Source: Steroidobacteraceae bacterium (lineage in GTDB: Bacteria > Pseudomonadota > Gammaproteobacteria > Steroidobacterales > Steroidobacteraceae). Taken from it: a DNA stretch of 64,000 nucleotides. Shown piece by piece: positions 8,651 through 17,227 of the stretch. Positions within the stretch are counted from its first letter, which is position 1; each line of letters opens with the position of its first letter. A program made the position numbers and the translations under genes. Location: positions 501,001 to 565,000 of the forward strand of contig JAWLAG010000002.1 of the NCBI GenBank assembly GCA_041395505.1. The letters run 5' to 3'. The notes under the pieces are model-generated. The model had not been told where the DNA came from and did no database searches. It saw only the letters and a program-made list of their open reading frames with translations.

Positions 8651-11068
8651 TCAGCTTCCTCGTCCCTTTAGTTCGTCTAGCAATCGACGTGCATCCGCGA
8701 CACCCGCAAAACGCGGCGTACCTTTGAGCACCTTTTCCAGATTCTCGCGAGCATGATTTCCCTGCCCGGACTGCAGCTGCGCAACTGCTAGGTGATACCG
8801 CACAACTGAGGAATCGGGTGCATTCTCTGCGGCGCGCTCCAGGAGTGGCAGAGCGGCAACGGCATCACCCATTTTCAGCAAGATCCAAGCGTAGGTATCG
8901 AGGTACCGAGGTTCACTGGCATCCGCAAATCGCGCGGCGATTTCATTGGCTCGTGTCAGACTGTCGCGATTCGATCCTCGGTAGTTCACAAGCAGCATGG
9001 CCAAGTTATTGGCAATTACATTCGACTGTGGCCTACGCTTGAATGCTTCCTCGTACAGACCGATCGCTAGGTCTGCATGACCGGAGCGCTCATGCAATGC
9101 CGACAGCTCTCCAAGCAACATTTCTTGGTCCGGCACGGCCTTGAGGCCAGCCTCATACGCACGCACCGCATCAGTCAATCGGCCAGCGGACAGTTCCACC
9201 AAGGCCAGGTTGCGATACGGCAGCCACCAGTTCGATTTGGTCGCAATCGTTTTTTCGATTTCGGTGCGTGCTTGCGGCAGGTCTTTCGCCGCCAGAAACA
9301 ATTCTCCTAGCAGGTTGCGCGATACAACGTCGCCCGGCGTGGCGTCGACGATCTTACGCACCCGCTCAATGGCACGCTTGGTCTCTCCAAGCGCGATCTC
9401 GCTGCGAGCCAGTGCCGCCAATGCATCCGCGGCCTGCGGGTTGCGTGCCAGTGCCTCGGAGAATTCATCGACGCTCTCGTCGTAACGGCCCTGCGCTTGC
9501 GCAATCAAGCCGGCGAAATACCATCCCGATGCCTCCTGTGGGGCCATTGTCTTGAGCTTCTCTGACGACGATCGCGCAGCAACATAGTTCTTGCTATTGA
9601 CATACCCCAGCGTCAAAGCATGTTGGACAGCAATATTGTTCGGAAACCGTTCACCGACACGCTCCAAGATCGTTATCGCCTGCGGAAGACGTGCCGTGCT
9701 ACCAAGCAATTGAGCAAGTTCGATGGCAACATCCGGGTTGTCGGGCTGAGCGTCCAACGCCGCACGCAGATTGTCTTCGGCCAATTTGATCTCACCACTT
9801 CGAACGTGCGCTCGAGCGAGCGAACGCAACACGCCGACTGCGCCGGGTTGGTCGCGCAATACCGCTCGAAGGTCCGCCACGGCGGTCGCTGTGTCGTTTG
9901 CATCCAATGCGAGATTGCCGCGCATCAAGAGCGCGTCATTATCGCGAGGGTTCTCTTCAAGCACCTCTGCGATCAGCTTTTTCGCGACCGTGAGGTGATC
10001 GCGTTGAATCTCGAGCGCTGCCAATCGATTGCGAGCGGCATTCGCTGCTTTGCCAGTTCTTGCATCAGCAACCACCGCGCGATAGGCCTCAACTGCGGCG
10101 TCAGCCATCCCGAGACGTTGCAAGAACGCCCCTTTCCCGAGTCGCAGCTCGAAATTTCCTGGTTCCGCGGCGACAAATTGGTCAAGACGCTCAAGTGCTC
10201 GGTCCCGACCAAAGTTGTCCGCGATGAAGTTGATAAGAGTGATTTTTGGATCGGGTAAATCCGCGAACTGCGTAACCGCCTCCTCGAGAACTCTCTGAGC
10301 ATCGTCCTTGCGGTTCGCGTGTGATTCTAGCAATGCTAGTTGATAGCGATGCTGCAGAACTCGCGGCTGCAATGCTATCAGCCGCCTGACCTGTTCACTT
10401 GATTCGTCGATTTTGTCGGAGTCAAAGTACAAGCTTGCGAGGATTTGTCGCAAATCAATGGTCTTCGGATTGCGCTCCACTGCGCGCGAGACCAGTTTGA
10501 CGGCCTCATCAAGCTTGTTGCTTTGGCGATATATCGACGCAAGTAGAGCTATAGCATTTTCGTCGTCCGGTGCCTGCGCAAGTGCCGATTGCGCATCGTC
10601 GAGAGCAGCGTCGGTATTTCCCATTTGTAGTCGCGCGGCGCCTCGTACTGTGAGCAAGTCGGCGTCTTTCGTAAATCGCTCGATCGCTGGTGTGATGTAC
10701 TCCATTGCGCGCTGCGGAGCTCCGGCGAATACGAACATGCGTGCTAGATTCGCTATGGCCGCGGTGTGATTCGGATCGATATCGATCGCCGCCTGATACA
10801 TGCCTGCGGCATCCTGTAGATTCCCGAGAGCCTCAGCGGTACGACCCGCCCAAAATCGCGCTTCGGCATCGTTTGGGTCAATCTGCAGTGCGTTGCGAAA
10901 TTCTACGTTCGCTTTGTCGTAATTCTGACTCCGGTAGTACTCCTGACCGCGCGCGAAATGGCTCGCTTTGCGCGCGTCTGCTCCGCCACACGCGGTAAGT
11001 GAAGCGACCAGCACAGCAACCAGGAGTGCAAACCGCATGTTGTGCGGGATAGCGAATAAAGCGTTCAT
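8651..11068 (-). CDS. prsT: PrsT-type TPR repeat lipoprotein of exosortase loci
   Basis: An 805-residue lipoprotein. The signal sequence ends in a lipobox (LVASLTACGG), and nearly the whole remainder is TPR helices such as YRSQNYDKANVEFRNALQIDP. Length and architecture match the PEP-CTERM-system TPR lipoprotein PrsT found with exosortase and exopolysaccharide genes. It probably acts in the periplasm as a scaffold for polymer assembly or export. The ATG at 11068 has AGGAAG upstream; an in-frame ATG at 11098 has no such support. It lies 84 bases downstream of the WecA-like gene on the same strand. TPR content is certain; the PrsT assignment rests on length, lipobox and neighbourhood. Confidence 0.85.
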   Translation of the reverse strand: MNALFAIPHNMRFALLVAVLVASLTACGGADARKASHFARGQEYYRSQNYDKANVEFRNALQIDPNDAEARFWAGRTAEALGNLQDAAGMYQAAIDIDPNHTAAIANLARMFVFAGAPQRAMEYITPAIERFTKDADLLTVRGAARLQMGNTDAALDDAQSALAQAPDDENAIALLASIYRQSNKLDEAVKLVSRAVERNPKTIDLRQILASLYFDSDKIDESSEQVRRLIALQPRVLQHRYQLALLESHANRKDDAQRVLEEAVTQFADLPDPKITLINFIADNFGRDRALERLDQFVAAEPGNFELRLGKGAFLQRLGMADAAVEAYRAVVADARTGKAANAARNRLAALEIQRDHLTVAKKLIAEVLEENPRDNDALLMRGNLALDANDTATAVADLRAVLRDQPGAVGVLRSLARAHVRSGEIKLAEDNLRAALDAQPDNPDVAIELAQLLGSTARLPQAITILERVGERFPNNIAVQHALTLGYVNSKNYVAARSSSEKLKTMAPQEASGWYFAGLIAQAQGRYDESVDEFSEALARNPQAADALAALARSEIALGETKRAIERVRKIVDATPGDVVSRNLLGELFLAAKDLPQARTEIEKTIATKSNWWLPYRNLALVELSAGRLTDAVRAYEAGLKAVPDQEMLLGELSALHERSGHADLAIGLYEEAFKRRPQSNVIANNLAMLLVNYRGSNRDSLTRANEIAARFADASEPRYLDTYAWILLKMGDAVAALPLLERAAENAPDSSVVRYHLAVAQLQSGQGNHARENLEKVLKGTPRFAGVADARRLLDELKGRGS

Positions 11069-11152
11069 TGAGTCTTCCTGACGAAATCTGTTTGTCATCC
11101 TGACTCTAGGCAGGTGACTTTACGAATGTATGACAGCTGTATGTAACGCAGG

Positions 11153-12760
11153 CTAAAACGCCCGCGCCAATACCGTAATCGCGGCAATTGCAATGCCGCT
11201 GCTCCACAAAACGACCGGCACTTGGTGGCGTAACAGCTCGATTGCATAAAAGCAGACGATTGCCTTCGCTAGTCCGGTCGTTATTGTGTTTGGCAAGGCA
11301 ACAAATCCAGGCAGGCTTGGGACAACCAGCGCAAGGAAAATAACAAGGAAGTCCAGCGCATTGAGCTCGAAGCTTGTCGACAAATGCAACCGAATCGCCG
11401 TTACGGTTGCGATCGACATTAACGAAAAACATATGAGCATTTGAGGCGAAGTCGGCGAGTATCGGCCGAAGCCGAGCTGGTCAATGTAGATTGTGAGTGC
11501 CGTTAGCAGGTACGCCGAGATTCGCATCGACGGCAAGACAGGCGACCACTTCGACAGGGCCGGCGTAAGTAGGGCGCAGACTAGGACAATCAGTGCAAGC
11601 ACACGGAAGTCTGTCGGGAGCGAGCGTGGTGCCGTGGTCGTCGTCAAAATGTACCCGGCGACCAACACGATCAGCGCACCACGAAGCAGGTATCTCTTTC
11701 CCGAATAAATTGCGTCGTTTCCGGGTGGGCCGGGCTCGGATGGATTCGCGGCTCTCGTCGGTCTCGCCACCCGCAGGCGTTGCTCCAAGGTGGCAGTACA
11801 AGCGATCGCAAGGATTGCGAAAGTCCCCACAATTGCCAGGTCCGATTCGAAGCGCAATAGATACACCAACAAGAACATCGCTGCCTGGCAGGCATAGATC
11901 GCCGCGACCGCCTGCGTTTGCGTAAGTCCGGCGCGAATCAGGCGATGGTGCAGATGCTCGCGATCTGCCGCAAATGGTGATTGCCCGCGCGCCAGGCGCA
12001 GGCTGATGACCCAGATCGTGTCGATTATTGGCCAACCCAGAATCAGCAACGGCAATGCCGCGCTAAATGGTGATGGCGATTGCGTGGCGACAATGGAGAA
12101 TACCGCGACGGAAAAGCCGAGAAACTGGCTTCCACAATCTCCCATGAAAATTTTTGCGGGATGAGTATTGAATCGGAGGAAACCAGCCAATGCACCCAGC
12201 AGGGCGCAAGATGCCAATACGACAAACGGCGTATCGGCGAAAAACCCCAGCAAGCCGATGGCAGACACGATCACAAGGCCCAAGCCGCCGGCCAGCCCGT
12301 CTAGACCGTCACTCATGTTCATGGCATTGGTAGCGCCGACGATGAAAATCATTGTCAATGGGTATGCGATCAATCCGGGTAACGTCATTCGCTCAATATG
12401 TGTTACCGACCCAATCAACAGGCCGCCACCGGTCATGACGACGGTCGCCGCGAGTAGTTGCCCTACCAGTTTGACCAGGTAGTTTGCCCCGCGCAGATCG
12501 TCCCAAAGTCCGAAAATCAACAGGATCGAACTACCTGCCAAATAGGCGAGGAGAAAATGGCTTTCTTCCGTCAAAAGCAGAGTCGTTACGATGACGGAGA
12601 ATACGATCGCGATGCCACCTATTCGTGGCACAGGGACATGATGTGCCTTGCGCGGCCCGGGAAGATCGACGAGTCCTGCTCGCAATGCAAGCAGCGTCAG
12701 TAACGGGACGCTCGCAAGCGTTAACCCGAATGCAAGAATCAAAGCCGCCGCGATCTGCAA
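11153..12760 (-). CDS. WecA-like undecaprenyl-phosphate sugar-1-phosphate transferase with extra membrane domain
   Basis: Initiates polymer synthesis by loading a sugar-1-phosphate on undecaprenyl phosphate. Residues 1 to about 310 form the polyprenyl-phosphate glycosyl transferase core. Motifs are WDDLRGANYLVKLVGQ, NAMNMSDGLDGLAGG near 145-159, KIFMGDCGSQFLG near 203-215, and DREHLHHR near 266-273. The family usually ends near residue 350. This protein runs to 535 with a further hydrophobic region of about five predicted membrane segments whose role is unknown. It follows the exosortase gene with a 3-base gap, so the two are surely cotranscribed. The sugar is not predictable. Confidence 0.87.
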   Translation of the reverse strand: MQIAAALILAFGLTLASVPLLTLLALRAGLVDLPGPRKAHHVPVPRIGGIAIVFSVIVTTLLLTEESHFLLAYLAGSSILLIFGLWDDLRGANYLVKLVGQLLAATVVMTGGGLLIGSVTHIERMTLPGLIAYPLTMIFIVGATNAMNMSDGLDGLAGGLGLVIVSAIGLLGFFADTPFVVLASCALLGALAGFLRFNTHPAKIFMGDCGSQFLGFSVAVFSIVATQSPSPFSAALPLLILGWPIIDTIWVISLRLARGQSPFAADREHLHHRLIRAGLTQTQAVAAIYACQAAMFLLVYLLRFESDLAIVGTFAILAIACTATLEQRLRVARPTRAANPSEPGPPGNDAIYSGKRYLLRGALIVLVAGYILTTTTAPRSLPTDFRVLALIVLVCALLTPALSKWSPVLPSMRISAYLLTALTIYIDQLGFGRYSPTSPQMLICFSLMSIATVTAIRLHLSTSFELNALDFLVIFLALVVPSLPGFVALPNTITTGLAKAIVCFYAIELLRHQVPVVLWSSGIAIAAITVLARAF

Positions 12761-12763
12761 TTG

Positions 12764-14377
12764 TTAGCCCGGAATATAGGACGAGAGTTCAGGTATTACG
12801 CGCGCGGCGAAACTTCCGAGCAGAGCGTCGACGTCGGCGATTGACTGATTAGCGCGAACCGGCGCGGTAAGACGTACCAGAGCGCCATCGGTTCTCTTGC
12901 GAGTAAGCGCGTCCCAGAAAATGTACCACTTAACGAGATATTCGTTAGTCAAGTGCCTGCCGCGCTGTTCGAACCAGTAGTAAACTACTTGTCGTTGCAA
13001 TCCCAGCTCGATCACCACGCGATTGACTCTACGCGACGCACTGCTGCTACCGGCGGTCAAGCTCACCTCGTCGAGGGAAACAATGCGCCAGCCACCACCT
13101 GGAATACAGGATCGCGGTGAGTGTGCCGAATGGCCCGAACGCTGTGAGTCGTAATAGGCGACATAGAAGTTGATGGGACCTTGCGTGCCATCTGTGTAGT
13201 TCGCCATTACGTAGTCGTCCAGCTGCAAGACCTCCATATATTGTTCCGCGATGGGCTCACGTTGTCCGCTCCACGGTCCGGCAATTAGTGGCCATTCCGA
13301 CAGATGGGCTCGTTGCGGCAGCTCGTCCCGGCGCTCCGGTAGAAGGATCGTCGTTCCCGCGACCAGCACCAACAGTCCAGCGGCAGTGCCAAGTGCTAGA
13401 GGCAATCCGCCCACCAACACCCTCGATGCCTGCTCACTTGTTGCGCCATTCGATTCCGCGGTGACACGGCCGCGAACATGCAAACCGAAAATCTCGCGCC
13501 AGGGCGCTCGATCCGGTCCTATCCCGCTCAACAGGACAACGAGCCCCCACAGCAAAGCTGCGCTGAGCATGAACATTGCCCAGCCCTGCGCCTCGTGGAA
13601 CAGACCTTCCGCCATTTTGAGACCCCAGCGTTCGACCAGCATACCGATAGTCGCGACGCGCAGCCCGTTCATAGCAATAGCAAGCGGAACGCTCGCTAGA
13701 AATACCGTGGCTCGCTTCCAAAAGCTCGCATGAAAGAAATAGGCCATCAGGAAACCGATCGTCAGCAGCGGAAACACATAGCGAAGACCGTCGCATGCCT
13801 CAGCGACCTGCAGCTTATGGCTGCCGAGATCGATGACGTTACCCTCGACGTACACGCTCATACCCACTGAGCGCATAAGCTGCGCACCAAGCGAGGATGA
13901 CCATAACTGCATGCCGCCTGAGAGCGAATTCAGCAAGAAGTTCGGCAATGGGACGGCAAGTAGCAACAGTGCGAACGCGATCCAAACACGCCGTGCCGCT
14001 GCATTACCAACCCAGATCAACAACAAACCACACACGATCAGTGCAACGCCATACTGGGAGATACTGAAAAGCGTGGAAAAATTTCCCAGCAATCCCAACA
14101 GGACGCCGAGTCCGAGAATGGCAAAACCGCTCCACGAACCGACCGGCACCGAATCGAGTAACGGACGTTCACGAAATAGCAACAGGCCGGCCAAGAGCGG
14201 AAGCAACATGCCGTGGCTGTACTCGGGTCGATTGAGCCAAGTCGCGGCGAGCTCTGCCAAAGCGGATCTTTGCCACCAGGCGCAAGCTGCTAGTGCAATG
14301 ATCGTTGCCCAAACGGGCGTGAGCGGCGTCTGGCCTGATCGACCGATCGACACCATTCGGCTGGTCGTCGTGTTCAC
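12764..14377 (-). CDS. xrtD: Exosortase fused to EpsI domain (XrtD type, VPLPA-CTERM-specific)
   Basis: A 537-residue membrane transpeptidase. The exosortase part has PEYSHGMLLP near residue 51, VPLPNFLLN near 142, and the catalytic residues Cys195 (EACDGLRYVFP), Arg240 (AMNGLRVATIG) and His261 (HEAQGW). After about residue 320 an EpsI-type periplasmic domain follows, with HSPRSCIPGGGW near 430. Fusion of these two parts is typical of the exosortase D class that recognises VPLPA-CTERM tails. Three genes in this window encode such tails (32737, 34282 and 54077), which supports the assignment. It lies between the WecG-type and WecA-like genes. The family is certain; the D subtype is likely. Confidence 0.9.
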   Translation of the reverse strand: MNTTTSRMVSIGRSGQTPLTPVWATIIALAACAWWQRSALAELAATWLNRPEYSHGMLLPLLAGLLLFRERPLLDSVPVGSWSGFAILGLGVLLGLLGNFSTLFSISQYGVALIVCGLLLIWVGNAAARRVWIAFALLLLAVPLPNFLLNSLSGGMQLWSSSLGAQLMRSVGMSVYVEGNVIDLGSHKLQVAEACDGLRYVFPLLTIGFLMAYFFHASFWKRATVFLASVPLAIAMNGLRVATIGMLVERWGLKMAEGLFHEAQGWAMFMLSAALLWGLVVLLSGIGPDRAPWREIFGLHVRGRVTAESNGATSEQASRVLVGGLPLALGTAAGLLVLVAGTTILLPERRDELPQRAHLSEWPLIAGPWSGQREPIAEQYMEVLQLDDYVMANYTDGTQGPINFYVAYYDSQRSGHSAHSPRSCIPGGGWRIVSLDEVSLTAGSSSASRRVNRVVIELGLQRQVVYYWFEQRGRHLTNEYLVKWYIFWDALTRKRTDGALVRLTAPVRANQSIADVDALLGSFAARVIPELSSYIPG

Positions 14378-14401
14378 TCGACCAAAGTTACGCAGTCTGT
14401 C

Positions 14402-15223
14402 TTACAACTGTGTGTCAGACGCAGTGTCGGAAGATGACCCGAGCAAAGTTTCGCGGACCATGATGCTGAGGAAAAGTGGACCGGACACGATGCTTCGCCG
14501 CCAAAGCCGCCGTGGCTCCTTGACTAGGCGGAACAACCACTCGAAGCCCATTTCGCAAATCCACTTAGGTGCGCGGACAATGGTCTGCGCATAGTAGTCG
14601 AACACCGCGCCAATCGATGCGATCACCGGCACGCCCAATTTGGCCGCATTGCGCGCCACCCATTTTTCCTGCTTGGGTGCGGTCATACCCACCCACAGGA
14701 CGTCCGGGCTGGCTGCACGGACTTGCTCGACAAAGTGCCGATCCAGATCGTCAGACCATCGGCCATAGGGCGGCGAACAGGTTCCGACAATTTGTACGCA
14801 GGGATAGTCCTGGGCCACGCGACTTCGAATGCGTGCCAATACCGTGTCTGTTGAACCGAAGAAAAATACCGTGCCACCGCCGCACCGATTAAGACTGCCC
14901 ATAACGGCTTCGAAGTAGTCGCTACCGGTGACCCGCGGACCAAAGCTTCGTCCGAGTAGGCGACCGATAATCGCCAAGCCAACACCGTCCACGACAACAG
15001 CATTGGCACTTCTGAGTGCCGCGAGAAAGCCCGAGTCGTGCCGCGCGGCCGCCAACGAATGAGGATTTGCGCAAGCGAATACGAATTGCTTCCTATCCGC
15101 AATCGCTTCCAGACTTGCCGACACCAGGTCCCTCGACGTCGCTCGGCTGATTCTAATGCCGAGTACCTCGCTTCCTGGGCAAGCCGCCGGTAACGGCGCG
15201 TCTATTCGCACCACTGTGCTCAT
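14402..15223 (-). CDS. WecG/TagA/CpsF-family glycosyltransferase
   Basis: A 273-residue GT26 enzyme that adds the second sugar (N-acetylmannosaminuronic acid or a related sugar) to the lipid-linked first sugar. Family marks are NPHSLAAARHD near the N-terminus, ADAV-like SANAVVVDGVGLAI, TGSDYFE, VFFFGST, WVGMTAPKQEKW and CEMGFEWLFRLVKEPRRLWRR. The ATG at 15223 was chosen because the 47 residues before it in the open frame are unlike the family. First gene of the minus-strand block wecG-like, xrtD, wecA-like, prsT. The region 15224-15371 upstream separates it from a divergent glycosyltransferase and probably holds both promoters. Confidence 0.88.
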   Translation of the reverse strand: MSTVVRIDAPLPAACPGSEVLGIRISRATSRDLVSASLEAIADRKQFVFACANPHSLAAARHDSGFLAALRSANAVVVDGVGLAIIGRLLGRSFGPRVTGSDYFEAVMGSLNRCGGGTVFFFGSTDTVLARIRSRVAQDYPCVQIVGTCSPPYGRWSDDLDRHFVEQVRAASPDVLWVGMTAPKQEKWVARNAAKLGVPVIASIGAVFDYYAQTIVRAPKWICEMGFEWLFRLVKEPRRLWRRSIVSGPLFLSIMVRETLLGSSSDTASDTQL

Positions 15224-15371
15224 GAACCCAAAGTTAGGCAAATAATGTGACGGCAGTCTTGCTATTCCATGAACGAACGTCGTATGACAATTGAACGACA
15301 AATGAAATGCATCGCAACGCACCTGAAATATCTCGCGGATAGCATTGAGCATTTCTATTGGCACACGGCCG

Positions 15372-16562
15372 ATGCGAATTCTGGTTGCTCATAATTACTA
15401 CCGCAGCAGCAGTCCCAGCGGTGAGGACCGTGTATTCGAACAGGAGCGGCAGCTTCTGCAGGATGGGGGTCACGTCGTGCACAGCGTCGTCAGGCGCAAC
15501 GATGCCATATCCGACAGCGCTAGAGATCGACTTGGTGCGGCGCTAGCGGCATTCTGGTCAACCGAGAGTTACAAAGAAGTGCGCGATGCGATAGATCGCT
15601 TTCGTCCGGATGTCATGCATTGTCATAATCTGTTTCCGCAGCTATCGCCCAGCATACTCGCGGCTTGTAGCGATCGAGCAATACCGGTTGTTCAGACACT
15701 GCATAATTTCCGATTGTTATGCGCGAACGGGTTGCTGTTGAGGGCGGGTCGCATTTGTGAATCCTGCGTCGGGCGCTCGATGCTCAGCGGTATTCGCCAC
15801 GCTTGCTACCGACATTCGCGCTACGCGAGCGCCGCGGTTGCACTGTCAGTATCAGCTCACCGCTTGCTCGGGCTACATTCGGACCGGGTTCAAAAATTTA
15901 TCGTGCTCACTGAATTTGCGCTGACCAGGTTTCTGGCGGCTGGGTTACCGCCAGAGAAGTTTGCCGTGCGACCAAATTGGGTCCCCGATCCAGGACGACC
16001 TCAAACTTCGAGTCAGGAACATTTCCTTTTCGTCGGGCGATTGTCAGCTGAAAAAGGCTTGCGCACTCTATTGGCGGCATGGCGACTGCTTCCGGGGCAG
16101 CAGTTGGTAATCATCGGGGATGGTCCTTTGCGCCAAGAACTCGAGGAGCTCGCAACCCAACTAGGGCCCCATGTACAGTTTCGCGGAACCCAGCCGCCCA
16201 ATCGGGTGACCGAAGCAATGCGGCAAGCCCGTGCATTGGTTGTCCCATCCGAATGTTACGAGGGACTGCCTCTCGTCATTCCCGAAGCCTACGCCAGCGG
16301 CGTGCCCGTGATCGCTGCACGCCATGGGGCGATGGCATCGATCGTCAAGGAACCAACCAATGGCCAGACTTTCGAACCGGGCTCGCCGGAGAGCCTTGCG
16401 GATGCAGTTCGGCGTATGGTCGGCACATCGCAATACCTGTCGGCGATCGCGCAAAATAATCGTAAGGCCTACGAGGACAGCTTCTCTCCACCGGCCGCGC
16501 TCCGGAGCCTTACTCGAATATACCAGGACCTATTGACCGAGCACCGCCTCGCCTGCAGGTAG
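15372..16562 (+). CDS. GT4 glycosyltransferase
   Basis: A 396-residue GT-B enzyme of the exopolysaccharide locus. The N-terminus MRILVAHNYYRSSSPSGEDR is typical of GT4 proteins in capsule and EPS clusters. VGRLSAEKGLRTLLAAW, IGDGPLRQELEEL and the donor-site E-x7-E in YEGLPLVIPEAYASGVPVIA are all intact. The ATG at 15372 was preferred over an in-frame upstream start at 15345. Its 3' end overlaps the convergent small gene at 16530 by about 33 bases. Donor and acceptor sugars cannot be read from the sequence. Confidence 0.87.
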   Translation: MRILVAHNYYRSSSPSGEDRVFEQERQLLQDGGHVVHSVVRRNDAISDSARDRLGAALAAFWSTESYKEVRDAIDRFRPDVMHCHNLFPQLSPSILAACSDRAIPVVQTLHNFRLLCANGLLLRAGRICESCVGRSMLSGIRHACYRHSRYASAAVALSVSAHRLLGLHSDRVQKFIVLTEFALTRFLAAGLPPEKFAVRPNWVPDPGRPQTSSQEHFLFVGRLSAEKGLRTLLAAWRLLPGQQLVIIGDGPLRQELEELATQLGPHVQFRGTQPPNRVTEAMRQARALVVPSECYEGLPLVIPEAYASGVPVIAARHGAMASIVKEPTNGQTFEPGSPESLADAVRRMVGTSQYLSAIAQNNRKAYEDSFSPPAALRSLTRIYQDLLTEHRLACR

Positions 16563-16814
16563 CAACTGCGGGAATTCTGGATTTCGCTCGCGCAGAATGT
16601 CGGCGAGCTGGAGAACGAGAACGTAATATTCCTGATCCAGCATCACAAATTCGTACCAGTATTCGAATTGCGCGGTCGGTACTGCGCAATGGCGGCTGAC
16701 CAGAAAGCGTCCCAGCGACGCGTCGCGGGAAGCTGCCAATTTGCGCATGTTCGCAACTAGACTTCCAATCTCGTCAAGTAACCTGGCTGGAATTCTGCGA
16801 GTTGCGACGACCAC
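16530..16814 (-). CDS. Small protein of unknown function in the EPS locus
   Basis: A 94-residue mostly helical protein without signal peptide or membrane segment. Visible features are an N-terminal basic stretch, RLLDEIGSLVANMRKL and an aromatic-rich middle (FEYWYEFVMLDQEYY). I do not recognise a family. It follows another small gene (16836-17171) by about 21 bases on the same strand and overlaps the end of the convergent glycosyltransferase. Sequence composition is protein-like. It could be a small regulator or scaffold of the neighbouring transferases, but nothing shows this directly. Confidence 0.55.
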   Translation of the reverse strand: MVVATRRIPARLLDEIGSLVANMRKLAASRDASLGRFLVSRHCAVPTAQFEYWYEFVMLDQEYYVLVLQLADILRERNPEFPQLLPAGEAVLGQ

Positions 16815-16835
16815 GGCTAACCTCCGGACTTGCTG

Positions 16836-17171
16836 TTACCCGATATCAGGTACCCGCGAACTTCGGTGCAGTTCGATCTGGATCGTGGATTCCGCCAGCT
16901 CAGCTGCGGCTTCACAGTAATCCCGCCAGAGTTGCCGCTGCTGATCCAGAGCGACGTCACGATTGACATCCAGTCGACGGTGGGCACCATCATGGCGTAC
17001 GCGCGCCGCGCGCTGCCTACGTTCCAGCTCGAGAAGGACGCTCCAGAAATTCGACTCGTCATTGGCTGGTCGGCTGTGATCGTCATTGCGCAACGCGCTC
17101 CGAGTTCCCTGGTTTGCATTTGACTCAAGAGCCACGTGATACCCCTTCGGAAAACCATTATCGCGCCGCAA
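16836..17171 (-). CDS. Small helical hypothetical protein
   Basis: A 111-residue frame whose C-terminal two thirds look like a real charged helical protein (SVLLELERRQRAAR, then LWRDYCEAAAELAESTIQIE). The first 40 residues are less convincing, so the true start may be internal. Other frames over this stretch are also open (plus strand 16830-17123, minus strand 16817-17218), so the call is tentative. It lies between the GT4 gene ending at 17228 and the small gene at 16814, all on one strand and tightly spaced. No family recognised. Confidence 0.45.
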   Translation of the reverse strand: MRRDNGFPKGYHVALESNANQGTRSALRNDDHSRPANDESNFWSVLLELERRQRAARVRHDGAHRRLDVNRDVALDQQRQLWRDYCEAAAELAESTIQIELHRSSRVPDIG

Positions 17172-17227
17172 TTCGCGTCCAAGTTCGGGTTAGGATGCCG
17201 GGACAAGTTGACATGCATATTGCAATG

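Noticed and set aside
16817..17218. 133-residue minus-strand frame overlapping the small gene at 16836
   Set aside because: Serine/Trp-rich sequence without helical character; the frame at 16836-17171 is more protein-like.
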